The notes: generated by a model not told the origin, from the sequence alone. A stretch of DNA of 64,000 nt from JAIMBK01 sp040755975 (GCA_040755975.1 JBFLZY010000005.1:1-64000), one strand, 5' to 3'; numbered from the stretch's first letter, positions 17,557 through 26,130 are shown. Numbers and translations are program-made.

Positions 17557-17593
17557 AACTTAACAACTTGATCGGGATAGGACCGGACATGCT

Positions 17594-18403
17594 TTACCCA
17601 AAATCTTGCCAGACCACTTCGCGGGCTTTAAAAACAGGTCCTTCCAGGCAAACGCGGCGATAAGAAACATCCTGACCCTTTTTATCCCGCATTTTGCAAA
17701 CGCAGGAAAGGCAGGCGCCAACACCGCAGCCCATCCGCTCCTCCAGGGAAATTTCACCGTCCACCCCGTACTGCTCCAAAAGCGAGGCAACAACCTTTAG
17801 CATGGCCGCGGGGCCGCAGGCATAAACGATCTCCACTTTCTTCTCCGCCAAAAGCTTCGCCAGCAGTTCCGTCACCGGCGCCCGGTGTCCGTAAGAGCCG
17901 TCATCGGTTGCCGCCAGAACGGCGGCCTTGCCGGCCAACTCCCGGACCTCACTGGCCAGAAACAATTCTCCCGCCGTGCGCGCCCCCAGCAAAACGTCCG
18001 GGGAATTGCCCGCACCGGCAAGCGTTTGCAATAGAAAATACAGGGGGGCGATCCCGATTCCCCCCGCCACCAAAGCAACGTTCTGACCGGCGGCGGGAAG
18101 GGTAAACCCCCGCCCCAGAGGCCCGATGAGATCCAGCAAATCACCTTTCTTTTTTTGAGCCAGCAGCCGGGTGCCCCGGCCAACCACCCGGTAAAGCAGA
18201 GCAATCTCGCCGGTCCTTTGGTTGACCGCGTGGACGCTGAAGGGACGCCGCAACAAAGGCTCCAGCCCGGGATTTATCCTGACGTGCAAAAATTGTCCGG
18301 GCCTGGCCAAGCCGGCAATTTCCGGAGAGATAAAGGATATCCGGTAGCAATCAGCAGCCAGCTTTTCCTGCCGCGAAATTTCCACCGCTGGAAAATACCT
18401 CAT
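17594..18403 (-). CDS. pyrK: Dihydroorotate dehydrogenase B, electron-transfer subunit
   Basis: The 269-residue ferredoxin-reductase-like subunit passes electrons from PyrD's FMN to NAD through FAD and a [2Fe-2S] cluster. The cluster cysteines are in GCGVGACLSCVCKM and RRVCLEGP near the C-terminus. The FAD motif RPFSVH and NAD motif GGIGIAPLYF are present. ATG follows GAGAGGG. In Bacillus and relatives pyrK directly follows carB; here carB ends 11 kb away. It may use its own promoter or one from the neighbouring transposase remnant, but none was firmly identified. Confidence 0.95.
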   Translation of the reverse strand: MRYFPAVEISRQEKLAADCYRISFISPEIAGLARPGQFLHVRINPGLEPLLRRPFSVHAVNQRTGEIALLYRVVGRGTRLLAQKKKGDLLDLIGPLGRGFTLPAAGQNVALVAGGIGIAPLYFLLQTLAGAGNSPDVLLGARTAGELFLASEVRELAGKAAVLAATDDGSYGHRAPVTELLAKLLAEKKVEIVYACGPAAMLKVVASLLEQYGVDGEISLEERMGCGVGACLSCVCKMRDKKGQDVSYRRVCLEGPVFKAREVVWQDFG

Positions 18404-18436
18404 AGAATTTACCCTCTCCCGGTTAAAAGGTAACTC

Positions 18437-18586
18437 TCAAAAATTTTTCATTCTAAAAATATACCTGAATAAACTGGTTTGGTTGAGGCGCTCTTTTAAG
18501 GATGTTTTGGATACAAGCAACCCGACCAGGGACAGTCCGGAGTGGGTAGTAATGTTTTCTTCAGATTGTTCGAGGAGAAATTTCAC
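18437..18586 (-). pseudogene. Truncated IS1380-like transposase N-terminus
   Basis: A 49-codon ORF starts at GTG four bases after GGAGGT. Its sequence includes EENITTHSGLSLVGLLV, close to the conserved start of IS1380-family transposases ('HSGLALVG' type). It ends after 49 codons and nothing of the remaining ~400 residues follows. A TATAAT-like element sits upstream on the same strand near 18646-18651. It is an insertion-sequence scar directly upstream of pyrK, at the left edge of the XrtG block. Confidence 0.55.
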
Positions 18587-19001
18587 CGGGCACCTCCAAG
18601 GTGAGGTTGATATGTTTCATTTAACTTTGATTATCTCCATTATACTTTAAATATCGTAGAATATCAAGCGTTTTAAAAAATATCTGTAACGGATTCAGGA
18701 AAAAGAAAATCAGAACAACTCGGCTGGCCCGCATGAATTTCACCCCGAGCAGATATGTTTTACACCCGGGAAAGAAAACCCTTCGGGAACCGTGTCGAAA
18801 AAAGTAAACCGATTCCCCTCCCAAATAGTACCTGCCGGTTACGGAATCCAGTACTCCATAAACCAACGCATTAAACGTCTTTTCTACCGAAAAGACAAAA
18901 ATAAAAAATTAAAATATCTCTGTAAATTAACTATTCATTTTGTTAAAATTTTGATATAATTCGGTATAAGATGTCATTTTTTGCGTTAGGGGGAAACAAT
19001 C
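18587..19001 (+). promoter_or_regulatory. AT-rich intergenic region with probable promoter of the XrtG block
   Basis: No gene was found in this 415-bp stretch. TATAAT at 18955-18960 lies 41 bases before the ATG at 19002, and AGGGGG lies near 18989. No good -35 box is at standard spacing, so an alternative sigma factor or an activator is possible. A minus-strand ORF here (18621-18866) lacks a ribosome site and was not accepted. Confidence 0.35.
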
Positions 19002-19496
19002 ATGAAGTTTCGCAGATCGTTCTTCGGCTTTAAGCCGCGGGAGGTGATTACCGCCATTGAGCAAATGGATGCCGGTTACCAGGAGAAGATCGCTCAACTG
19101 GAAAAAGAAATCGAGCACGTCCAGGGGATTTTGACCGAGACTGAGCAGGAAGCAGGGCAACTGAGGAAGCAACTTTCAGAATACGAGGAACAGAAAGCGC
19201 TGATTTCCGAAATTTTAATCAAAGCCCACCAGGAAGCCCGGCAAATTGAAGCCGAAGCAAGGGAAAACGCCCGTGCGGCTCTAGAGCAGGTAAATGCCCA
19301 GATCCGCGTCAAGGAGCAGGAGTTGAGCGTACTCAAAGCCAGGGTTGAAAAGTTCAAGGAAGAATTTAAAGAGGTGCTCGAGCGCTACCGTTACTCGCTG
19401 GAGAATTTTCCCGGCACCGGCGAGGAAAAACAGGCAACCGTCTTTTTGCTTAAGGACTCCAGGCAGGCCGCCTCTTCCCAGACAGGAGGAAAGTAG
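19002..19496 (+). CDS. DivIVA-like coiled-coil protein
   Basis: The 164-residue protein opens with a short DivIVA-type head (FFGFKPREVITAIEQMDAGY), followed by an almost continuous coiled coil to about residue 135 with strong Glu, Gln, Lys and Arg content. DivIVA/GpsB-family proteins bind the membrane and mark poles or division sites. RBS AGGGGG lies eight bases before the ATG. Its stop is two bases upstream of the putative ATT start of the next gene, so the two are co-translated or closely coupled. A scaffold role that places the surface-protein machinery is an inference from operon position. Confidence 0.7.
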   Translation: MKFRRSFFGFKPREVITAIEQMDAGYQEKIAQLEKEIEHVQGILTETEQEAGQLRKQLSEYEEQKALISEILIKAHQEARQIEAEARENARAALEQVNAQIRVKEQELSVLKARVEKFKEEFKEVLERYRYSLENFPGTGEEKQATVFLLKDSRQAASSQTGGK

Positions 19497-19498
19497 CC

Positions 19499-22400
19499 AT
19501 TAGCGGTCGCGCGCGGGAACACGAGTTAAAACAGGAGCTGGCCCGCCTGCAAACAAGGCTGGCCCAAAAAAGAGACGAGGTAGAGGAGCTAAGAAAAGAT
19601 TTGCGGAACCGGGAAGCGGAACTGGCAGGGGCTTCCGGAGCAGTGGAGCACGCCCGCAAGCTGGCTGCAGAAGTAACGGCCGCGGCTTCCGCCAGGGCAC
19701 ACACTGCCGCCAGGGAGCTGAATAAAACCCTGGAAGAGCCGATGGCTTATTTGTCTCAACTAAACGGCGAGATCGACGCACTGAAAAAAGAGATGTCCTT
19801 ACTGGAGCAGATTACCGGCCAGGCCGGATCTCCTAAAGAAACGGCCGCTGCAGGAGGTGTCCGCAAATCCGGGGAACCCCAGAACCCGCCTCATTCAACA
19901 GGTCCTTTAGTTTCTTGTTACCTCATCCGGCTGGTCGCTTTTTTAAACGCAAGGCACTTCCTGGTTACCAAATCACGTAAAGGATCGGTTCACGCCCACT
20001 CCTGGCAGTTCCAGGTAGAAACCGAGGTTCCTTACGGGGAAGAATTTTTCGTCATGTTCAGGGAACTTCAGGAGAAAATCCAGCAGGCGCTGGCCCCCTT
20101 CGAAAATACCCTGTTAAACGAAAAAAGCCCCTTTGACAAAATACCGCCGGTGACGGAAAATATCGGCGCATATTTCTACCAGGTCCTGAGCAAGGAACTG
20201 GAAGGGTTGGGAGTCCGGCTGCGGAAGCTGACGGCGTGGGAGTCGCCCATAAAAGGGGTGGAAGTTTCCGGGAAGCTGCCGGGGTACATCTGCCCCGTGC
20301 TGGAGGGTGCCGGAAAGACCGGAGACCCTCCGGAAACCGAAAAGGCGGCTGCGGAAGCCGCCGCTTCCCGGGCGGCGGCACACGAAGGTCAAGACTTGAA
20401 ACTCTCTGCCGCCGGAACGGCGGCGGAGAAAGAACTCACTTCCCCGGAAGCGCGCTCATACCCGCCGGTGCAGTACGTCGCGGCGGCCTGTTTAATTCTC
20501 GGGGCGGCCCTGCTTGCCTACCACCGGATCCTTTTTGCCCCGCCCCAAGCGCTATGCCCTTGGGGATCGGACACCTGGGGACACCTCTACAAAGCGGAGT
20601 TCCTGGCCGGCGAGATAGGGAAGGGAAACCTTTACCCGTCGTTGTCGGCCCAATGGTACAACGGCTGCCAGCCCTTCCGTTACTGGGCGCCGTTATCCTA
20701 TTATCTTGTTGCAGCCGTAAAAAGTTGGGCGGCAAACGTTTTTCTGGCCGGAAACATTTACTTTTTCCTTTGCGCCTTCCTGGGAGGGCTGGGGTGGCTC
20801 CTTCTGGCCGGAAAACTCGGCCTCTGGCCGGCGGCCCTGGCCGGGGCAGCCTGGATCTTTTGGCCGGATAACCTCCGTGTAGCCTTTTCCGAGGGCAACC
20901 TGCCGCGGGTTGCCGCCACGGCGCTTTTGCCGTTTCTCTTCGCCTTCTTTCTTCGAACCCTGGAAGAAAGGGGCCGCCTGCGGGAACCGGCGTTTTTTGT
21001 TGCGCTTACCCACGGCGTGATCCTTTGCCACGCCATGATAGGGGCCGTCTACATAACCTCCCTTTCGGCCTTTTCTCTTCTGCTCTTTCTCTTCGGCGGC
21101 TGCTCCCTGGCAGGGGTTCTGAGGGGGGCGGCGGCCCTGGCGGCGGGAGTGGCAACCTCGGCCTGGTGGCTTCTGCCGTCCCTAAAGGGCGGCCTGGCGG
21201 AAATGGGCCGGGAAGCAGCCTCCGGGGGTATCCAGTTTATTCCGGCCGCCATCTCTTTTAACCCGCTGGCCCGGTTCGCCGACGCGGAAGTCTTTTACTG
21301 GAGCTTTGCAACGGTAATCATCGCTCTGGCAATCCTCTGGAAATGGCGGACGAGGCCGCCGTGGGTCAAGGGGGTTTTCACGCTGGGAATTTTACTGGTG
21401 CTCATTACTATCCCCGCCTTCGAACCGCTCTACAGGCTGCTCCCCCTTCACCACCTTCTCTGGCCGCAACGCTTTTCAAGCGTTGCCGGGCTGGCCTTCC
21501 TGGCGGGCGGGTTTGCGGTGGCGGCCAGGGGCAGGGAAAAGGGGCGCCTATTCAAGCGGCTGGCCGGAGGAATCCTCCTGCTCGCCATCTCCGGGGTTAT
21601 CCTGCTGGACGGTTCCCTTTCCGCCCGCCTGCTGGCAGTCGCCCGCCCCGAGCCCCGCCTCATAGTCCAGGCGGCAGACAGGCTAAAGGAGGTGCCCGGC
21701 TGGAAGGTCGCCACTTTGGATTTGAGTCAGCTCGGTTCTTCCCCGGCCTACTATTTTTCTGCCCGCTCCGGGCGGGAGCAGGTATTCGGCTGGGCCTGGC
21801 AGGGGGCCGTCACGGCCCAAAACATCATGCTTTTAAACACCTCTTTCGAATTCGGCCACTACCCTTTTTTGTTCCGGTCGCTCCTATTCCTGGGCGCCAC
21901 CGACCTCGTGGCGAAAGAAGACCTGGTTAAAGATCCCGGTTCTTTTGAAAAGCTGGCCGGGGCCGCGGGTTACCAAAAACTTTCCTCGGCCGGCGGGATC
22001 GGCCTGTGGCACGGGAGGGCAAACGGCCCCTACCTGATAATCAAAAAAGACCGCGGCCTTGCGGTGGGGAAGCACGCCAGCATATACGCCCTCCAGTTCC
22101 CGGCCCTGGAGATCGGCCGCAGCGTTTATATAGACGACTACACCCCCGAGGAGCTGGCGCGCCACCCCGTGCTCATCCTCTCCGGCGCCTCCTGCCATTC
22201 CCGGGAAAGGGCCGAAAGGCTGGTCGTGGACTACGCGAAAGGAGGAGGCAGGGTCGTCGTCGACCTCACCGGCTTTCCGCCGGACGTCTGGAGCCGGCAG
22301 CCGAAGTTCCTGGGCGTTTACGGCGAGGAAATAACCCTCGCCGGGGAGATCAAAACCCGCAGCGACGGCCGCTCCCCGCAGTTCGCCCCCTTCGCCGGGG

Positions 22401-22948
22401 AGTTTCAGGCGTGGAAGTGCTACGCACCCCACGGCCTGGACGAGGTGGACCTCGCGGCCGATTACTTCAACAAAGAAGTTGCCCTGTGGGGGTATAAAAA
22501 CGTCGGGGGTTCCAAGATCGGCTTTTTGGGCTTGAACCTGGCGTACCACGCTTACCTCACCGGGGACCCCGCGGCAAGAAAAATGCTGGCGGATGTTACC
22601 GGACTGGCGGAGGAATTCAGCCCTCCCGAAATCGTTCCCCTGGAAGAATACCAGGTTAAGGATAATGGATATTTAATCACTTATGTGCTGGAGCGCGAGG
22701 TGCGGGCAGTCATCCCTGTGGCCGCCCTGGAAGGGATGCAGGCGGAGGTTGACGGCGAGCCGGTTCCCCTGGAAAAATTCGAGAACCTCGTCCTCGTGAA
22801 GCTGCCCGCCGGGCGCCACTTCCTGGATCTAACCCTCAAAGAGCCGCCGGTCTACGCCCTGGGCAGGGCGGTTTCCCTTACCAGCCTTGCCCTTGCGCCC
22901 GCTTCCCTCTTCTGGCTCTACGGAAGGAAAAGGAGGGAAAAGGTGTGA
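19499..22948 (+). CDS. XrtG-associated fusion: coiled coil, PTPS-like domain, polytopic membrane protein
   Basis: About 1,149 residues. A coiled coil covers residues 5-105. A 6-pyruvoyl-tetrahydropterin-synthase-like domain (about 134-245) keeps the three zinc histidines (ARHF; HAHSW) but has Lys where the catalytic Cys before HxH is expected. From about 320 come many membrane helices, then a soluble beta-rich region and a final helix, as in the PTPS_related membrane family linked to exosortase G. No ATG, GTG or TTG occurs in frame before TTG 19601, yet coiled-coil coding extends upstream to ATT 19499, nine bases after AGGAGG; I take ATT as the start. TTG 19601 is the alternative. It is probably a membrane glycosyltransferase or regulator of the sorting system. 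Confidence 0.8.
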   Translation: MSGRAREHELKQELARLQTRLAQKRDEVEELRKDLRNREAELAGASGAVEHARKLAAEVTAAASARAHTAARELNKTLEEPMAYLSQLNGEIDALKKEMSLLEQITGQAGSPKETAAAGGVRKSGEPQNPPHSTGPLVSCYLIRLVAFLNARHFLVTKSRKGSVHAHSWQFQVETEVPYGEEFFVMFRELQEKIQQALAPFENTLLNEKSPFDKIPPVTENIGAYFYQVLSKELEGLGVRLRKLTAWESPIKGVEVSGKLPGYICPVLEGAGKTGDPPETEKAAAEAAASRAAAHEGQDLKLSAAGTAAEKELTSPEARSYPPVQYVAAACLILGAALLAYHRILFAPPQALCPWGSDTWGHLYKAEFLAGEIGKGNLYPSLSAQWYNGCQPFRYWAPLSYYLVAAVKSWAANVFLAGNIYFFLCAFLGGLGWLLLAGKLGLWPAALAGAAWIFWPDNLRVAFSEGNLPRVAATALLPFLFAFFLRTLEERGRLREPAFFVALTHGVILCHAMIGAVYITSLSAFSLLLFLFGGCSLAGVLRGAAALAAGVATSAWWLLPSLKGGLAEMGREAASGGIQFIPAAISFNPLARFADAEVFYWSFATVIIALAILWKWRTRPPWVKGVFTLGILLVLITIPAFEPLYRLLPLHHLLWPQRFSSVAGLAFLAGGFAVAARGREKGRLFKRLAGGILLLAISGVILLDGSLSARLLAVARPEPRLIVQAADRLKEVPGWKVATLDLSQLGSSPAYYFSARSGREQVFGWAWQGAVTAQNIMLLNTSFEFGHYPFLFRSLLFLGATDLVAKEDLVKDPGSFEKLAGAAGYQKLSSAGGIGLWHGRANGPYLIIKKDRGLAVGKHASIYALQFPALEIGRSVYIDDYTPEELARHPVLILSGASCHSRERAERLVVDYAKGGGRVVVDLTGFPPDVWSRQPKFLGVYGEEITLAGEIKTRSDGRSPQFAPFAGEFQAWKCYAPHGLDEVDLAADYFNKEVALWGYKNVGGSKIGFLGLNLAYHAYLTGDPAARKMLADVTGLAEEFSPPEIVPLEEYQVKDNGYLITYVLEREVRAVIPVAALEGMQAEVDGEPVPLEKFENLVLVKLPAGRHFLDLTLKEPPVYALGRAVSLTSLALAPASLFWLYGRKRREKV

Positions 22949-23628
22949 AGTCTTTTTTAAGCCGTCCGGCCGTTTTCGTCCTCCTCATCCTGTTCATCCT
23001 GGCCGGGCCGGCCTCCGCCGCCGACAAAATCGTGATGGACGGCAAGTTCGGCGACTGGGACGGCCAGGCGCACATAACCGACCCCGCCGGCGACGGCGGG
23101 GTCGGCGGGGACGTCATGGTCTTCTACTGGGCCACCAACCCCGGAGAATCCAACCTTTACTTCATGGTTGAGCGCGCTTTCCCGGGTTACAACCCCGTTT
23201 CCGTTTCGTACCAGCAAAACTTCGACATCAACAACAACGGTTCTTACACGGACTCCGTCGACCGCTACGCGGTTATCACCTATTCCCCCACCCGGAGCAA
23301 GGGTTACGTGCAGGTGAGGGTCTACCGCGCCGACGGCACCCTTATCGCCGGTTACGGCGGCAATTGGGGGGAAGGAACAAACAAGGGGCAAAACTACTGC
23401 GAGTACTACGTCACCATGACGTACCTGGGCATTGATCCGGGCCAGACCATCAGGATGTACCTGAGCAGCCAGGCAATGCCTTCCGACCGCTGCCCGGATA
23501 CTGGCGACATCCAGTGGTCGCCCGTACCCTTTATGGGTCCGGCGGGCCTGGCGGCTCTTCTAATCCTGAGCGCAACGCTCATCGTTATCTTCTTAAAGAA
23601 AAAGGGGGAGAAGGGTTGGCTTTCTTAA
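22945..23628 (+). CDS. Secreted protein with C-terminal sorting-type tail, probable XrtG substrate
   Basis: The 227-residue protein has an N-terminal signal peptide ending near ASA-AD (residue 24) and a beta-rich ectodomain starting DGKFGDWDGQ. The C-terminal tail is VPFMGPAG, a hydrophobic helix LAALLILSATLIVIFL and then KKKGEKGW. This motif-helix-basic architecture is that of exosortase or sortase substrates. The GTG start overlaps the previous stop by four bases, with GGAGG eight bases upstream, and the exosortase gene overlaps its 3' end. An XrtG-linked C-terminal domain (Firmicu-CTERM) is known as far as I recall; whether this tail fits that model needs a search. Confidence 0.75.
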   Translation: MKSFLSRPAVFVLLILFILAGPASAADKIVMDGKFGDWDGQAHITDPAGDGGVGGDVMVFYWATNPGESNLYFMVERAFPGYNPVSVSYQQNFDINNNGSYTDSVDRYAVITYSPTRSKGYVQVRVYRADGTLIAGYGGNWGEGTNKGQNYCEYYVTMTYLGIDPGQTIRMYLSSQAMPSDRCPDTGDIQWSPVPFMGPAGLAALLILSATLIVIFLKKKGEKGWLS

Positions 23629-24206
23629 TGGCGGCCGCTTTATTATGGGTAGTTGGGCTGGCATTTTTCAGGAGCCACCGCATCTGGGTGTTCTACTTCC
23701 CCTGGGGGGCGGTAGGCCTGACACTCCTCCTTATTCTCTTCCTGCGGGGCTCCCCGGTGGAATACCACCTGGAACGAGCAACGGCCCTTCTCCTCCAACA
23801 GGTAATGGGCCTTTTAAGCATCCCCGCCAGCGTCTTCGACCGCGCGGCGGGGATGGTGCTGGTCTTTATCGAGGCGGAGAAAAGCTGGACAGCCCTCGGT
23901 ATCGATATAGAATGCTCGGGTCTCCTGGAGAGCTGCGTCTTTTTGGGGCTGGTCTTTTTTTACCCGGCCTTTTCCCTGCCGAAAAGAATCTTCTACGCTT
24001 CAACCGGGATTCTCGCCATCTACCTCATCAACCTGCTCAGGCTGTGCACCATCGTCTTTCTCATCAACGCATGCGGGCGGCAGGCCATTTACCTGGCCCA
24101 CACCCTGGCCGGGCGGCTGGTGTTCTTTTTCCTGATCGTGGCCCTGTACTGGGCGATTTTCTCCCGGCCCACCCTGGCGGCCTTGAGGGGGCACCTGCAT
24201 GACTGA
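23616..24206 (+). CDS. xrtG: Exosortase, XrtG type
   Basis: The 196-residue polytopic membrane transpeptidase carries the three exosortase residues in order: Cys100 in IECSG, Arg142 in NLLRLC and His162 in LAHTLAG, each beside a transmembrane helix. Exosortases cleave C-terminal sorting signals and attach the protein to a lipid or glycan partner. TTG at 23616 lies five bases after GGGGGAG. An ATG at 23628 overlapping the previous stop (TAATG) is an alternative. It is flanked by the PTPS-related protein, a candidate substrate and the companion glycosyltransferase, which matches the Gram-positive XrtG neighbourhood known from Firmicutes. Confidence 0.85.
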   Translation: MAFLMAAALLWVVGLAFFRSHRIWVFYFPWGAVGLTLLLILFLRGSPVEYHLERATALLLQQVMGLLSIPASVFDRAAGMVLVFIEAEKSWTALGIDIECSGLLESCVFLGLVFFYPAFSLPKRIFYASTGILAIYLINLLRLCTIVFLINACGRQAIYLAHTLAGRLVFFFLIVALYWAIFSRPTLAALRGHLHD

Positions 24207-25545
24207 GCTCTTCCTTGAAAGGGCGGCAGGCGTCCTCTTTTTCTGGGGAGTCTTTTTGCTGGCTCCCCTGCTTATCGACCTCTCCACGGCAGTAATTCAC
24301 CTCGCCGCCGTCCTCCTGTTCTTATCGCCGTCCAGGAAGGGCCCGGCGGCGGAGGTGCCGGCCAACCCGCCCTTCATTTCCGTCGTGGTCCCCGTCTACA
24401 ATTCTTCCGCCACCCTTTACCAGTGCCTGAACTCGATCGTCCACCAGACCTACCCGCAAAACCGGATGGAGATCATCTGCGTGGACAACGGCAGCACGGA
24501 CGACAGCTTCAGCGTCTACAAGAAATTCCAGCTCGACCACCCCGAGGCGGTAATTTCCTGGGCCAGCCTGTCCCGCCCCTGCAAGTCCTCGGCCTTGAAC
24601 GCGGGGTTCTCCTTAAGCCGGGGTGTATACTTGGTCAATGTCGACTCGGATGTGCGGGTGGAAAAGGACGCGGTGAGGAAAATGATAGCGGCTTTTGAAA
24701 ACGACCCGCTTCTCGTCGCCGCCACGGGGGAAATCCGCATCGACAAGGACCTCGGTGCGGGGAAAAATTTAATAGACGTAATTCACTACTGTGAGGCCCT
24801 GGAGTACCTGATCGCTTTTTCCATCGGGAGGCGTTTTCAAACCCTCACCAACACCATCTTTACCCTTTCGGGGGCGCTTACCGCCTTCCGCCGGGAAGCC
24901 CTCTACTGCTCGCACCTGTACTCCAGCCGCACCCTCTCCGAGGACACGGACCTCTCCTACCGCCTGCGCGACGCCCGGAAGAAAGGCTGCCGGCTGGGCT
25001 GCGTGGCGGGGGCCGTGGCCTACGTAGAACCCATTTCCTCCCTGGACCGGCTCTACTCGCAAAGGGTGAGGTGGCAGCGGGGCGAACTGGAGGTGGCCTC
25101 TTTATACAGGTGGGACACCGGCTTTTTCACGGCCTTGACCCGCTTTACCGGGCGCATCCTGATCTCCGACCACACGTTGAGCCTTTCCCGGTTAACCTGG
25201 ACCTTCCTGATCCCCTTCCTGTACCTTCTGGGCTACCCCCTGCCGCTGGTTCTGGCCGCCCTGGTGGGGCTCTACATCTGCTACCTGGCCCTGGACTTCA
25301 TCTATTACCTGACCGCCTGCCGGTACGTCCCTGCGGATTACCGGACCGGGCTGAAGAAGATATGGTGGGCGGTCTTCTTCCTTCCCGTGTTTCGCTGGAC
25401 CGTCTACTGGTTCCGGCTGGCGGGAATCATCCTGGCCCTCCAGGAGCCGGGCGCGTGGAGGGTGGAAAACCCCCTTCGGAAAGCAAAGGAAGCGCTCCGG
25501 CATCTAGTTCAAAAAGTGCACAACCCGGCTTCAAAAAACTGTTAA
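24199..25545 (+). CDS. Exosortase G-associated family 2 glycosyltransferase
   Basis: The 448-residue protein has two N-terminal helices, a GT-A core with VVPVYN (about 64), VDNGST (95-100), a DSD metal site (149-151), an SED catalytic acid near 245 and QRVRWQRGE (the QxxRW motif of processive enzymes) near 290. Several C-terminal membrane helices follow. This layout is that of bactoprenol-linked or processive sugar transferases and of the glycosyltransferase family regularly paired with XrtG. ATG 24199 overlaps the exosortase stop by eight bases. It may build the glycan acceptor to which XrtG attaches proteins (inference). Confidence 0.87.
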   Translation: MTELFLERAAGVLFFWGVFLLAPLLIDLSTAVIHLAAVLLFLSPSRKGPAAEVPANPPFISVVVPVYNSSATLYQCLNSIVHQTYPQNRMEIICVDNGSTDDSFSVYKKFQLDHPEAVISWASLSRPCKSSALNAGFSLSRGVYLVNVDSDVRVEKDAVRKMIAAFENDPLLVAATGEIRIDKDLGAGKNLIDVIHYCEALEYLIAFSIGRRFQTLTNTIFTLSGALTAFRREALYCSHLYSSRTLSEDTDLSYRLRDARKKGCRLGCVAGAVAYVEPISSLDRLYSQRVRWQRGELEVASLYRWDTGFFTALTRFTGRILISDHTLSLSRLTWTFLIPFLYLLGYPLPLVLAALVGLYICYLALDFIYYLTACRYVPADYRTGLKKIWWAVFFLPVFRWTVYWFRLAGIILALQEPGAWRVENPLRKAKEALRHLVQKVHNPASKNC

Positions 25546-25562
25546 ACTGAAGGGTGTTCTCT

Positions 25563-25928
25563 GTGAAAAACGAATTTCTCTGGTTGATCTCATCAATTCT
25601 CCTTGGCGCCATCGGTCAGTGCCTCCTTAAGCTTTCGGTGCTCAAGATGGACGGCGTTGTTTTCAATTGGCCGAATTTCCTCCCTGTTTTGGCGAAAATA
25701 TTCACCAACAGCGGGATCATTTCAGGTCTAATCATTTTTGCCGCAAGTATGATCCTGTGGTTGAAAGTTCTCTCCGAAATGGAGTTAAGCAGAGCTTATC
25801 CGTCTGTGAGTTTGGCTTATTTAGTTGTTTTCTTTTTTTCCGTTCTTTTCCTGGGAGAAAAAGTTACCGCCTGGAAGTTGGCCGGACTGGCTTGCATCAT
25901 TATTGGGATCTATTTTATTCACCACTAG
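25563..25928 (+). CDS. Small EamA/SMR-type membrane protein, ArnE/F-like flippase subunit
   Basis: The 121-residue protein has four predicted helices. It contains GQCLLKLSVLKMDG early, LKVLSEMELSRAYPSVSLAYLVV in the middle and AWKLAGLACIIIGIYFI at the end, as in ArnE/ArnF and related half-transporters. Such proteins flip undecaprenyl-phosphate sugars. The GTG at 25563 follows AAGGGTG. It starts 17 bases after the GT2 gene and precedes an ArnC-like transferase, a functional pairing. Its AT content is clearly higher than that of the genes before it, suggesting separate acquisition. Confidence 0.75.
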   Translation: MKNEFLWLISSILLGAIGQCLLKLSVLKMDGVVFNWPNFLPVLAKIFTNSGIISGLIIFAASMILWLKVLSEMELSRAYPSVSLAYLVVFFFSVLFLGEKVTAWKLAGLACIIIGIYFIHH

Positions 25929-26039
25929 CACCAGATAGTTAGAAAAGCCCGTATCAAACAAATTTGGCGTCATATCGCCGTAAGTGCTCCTCCCCTCCCT
26001 CGAAAATAGAAACAATAACCATAATTATGCAGAAAACTT

Positions 26040-26130
26040 GGGATCGAGCACGAAAGGAACATGCCGCACTACGAAGATATCATCTATCTGTGCCGGAAGC
26101 CATGGCCTGCGGAACACCTTCACCAATGAA
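26040..26130 (+). pseudogene. Possible remnant of a family 4 glycosyltransferase C-terminus
   Basis: In one frame the DNA reads VPEAMACGTP (26090-26119), almost the consensus of the nucleotide-sugar-binding region in GT4 enzymes. In another frame just before it stands MPHYEDIIYL, like the segment that normally precedes it. Stops close both frames. Together they suggest a frameshifted, deleted glycosyltransferase. The match is short, so this stays tentative. The rest of 25929-26171 holds no gene. Confidence 0.35.

Noticed and set aside
18621..18866. Minus-strand frame of 81 codons upstream of the DivIVA-like gene
   Set aside because: No ribosome site, odd composition (runs of Phe and Leu) and no recognisable motif; overlaps the probable promoter region.
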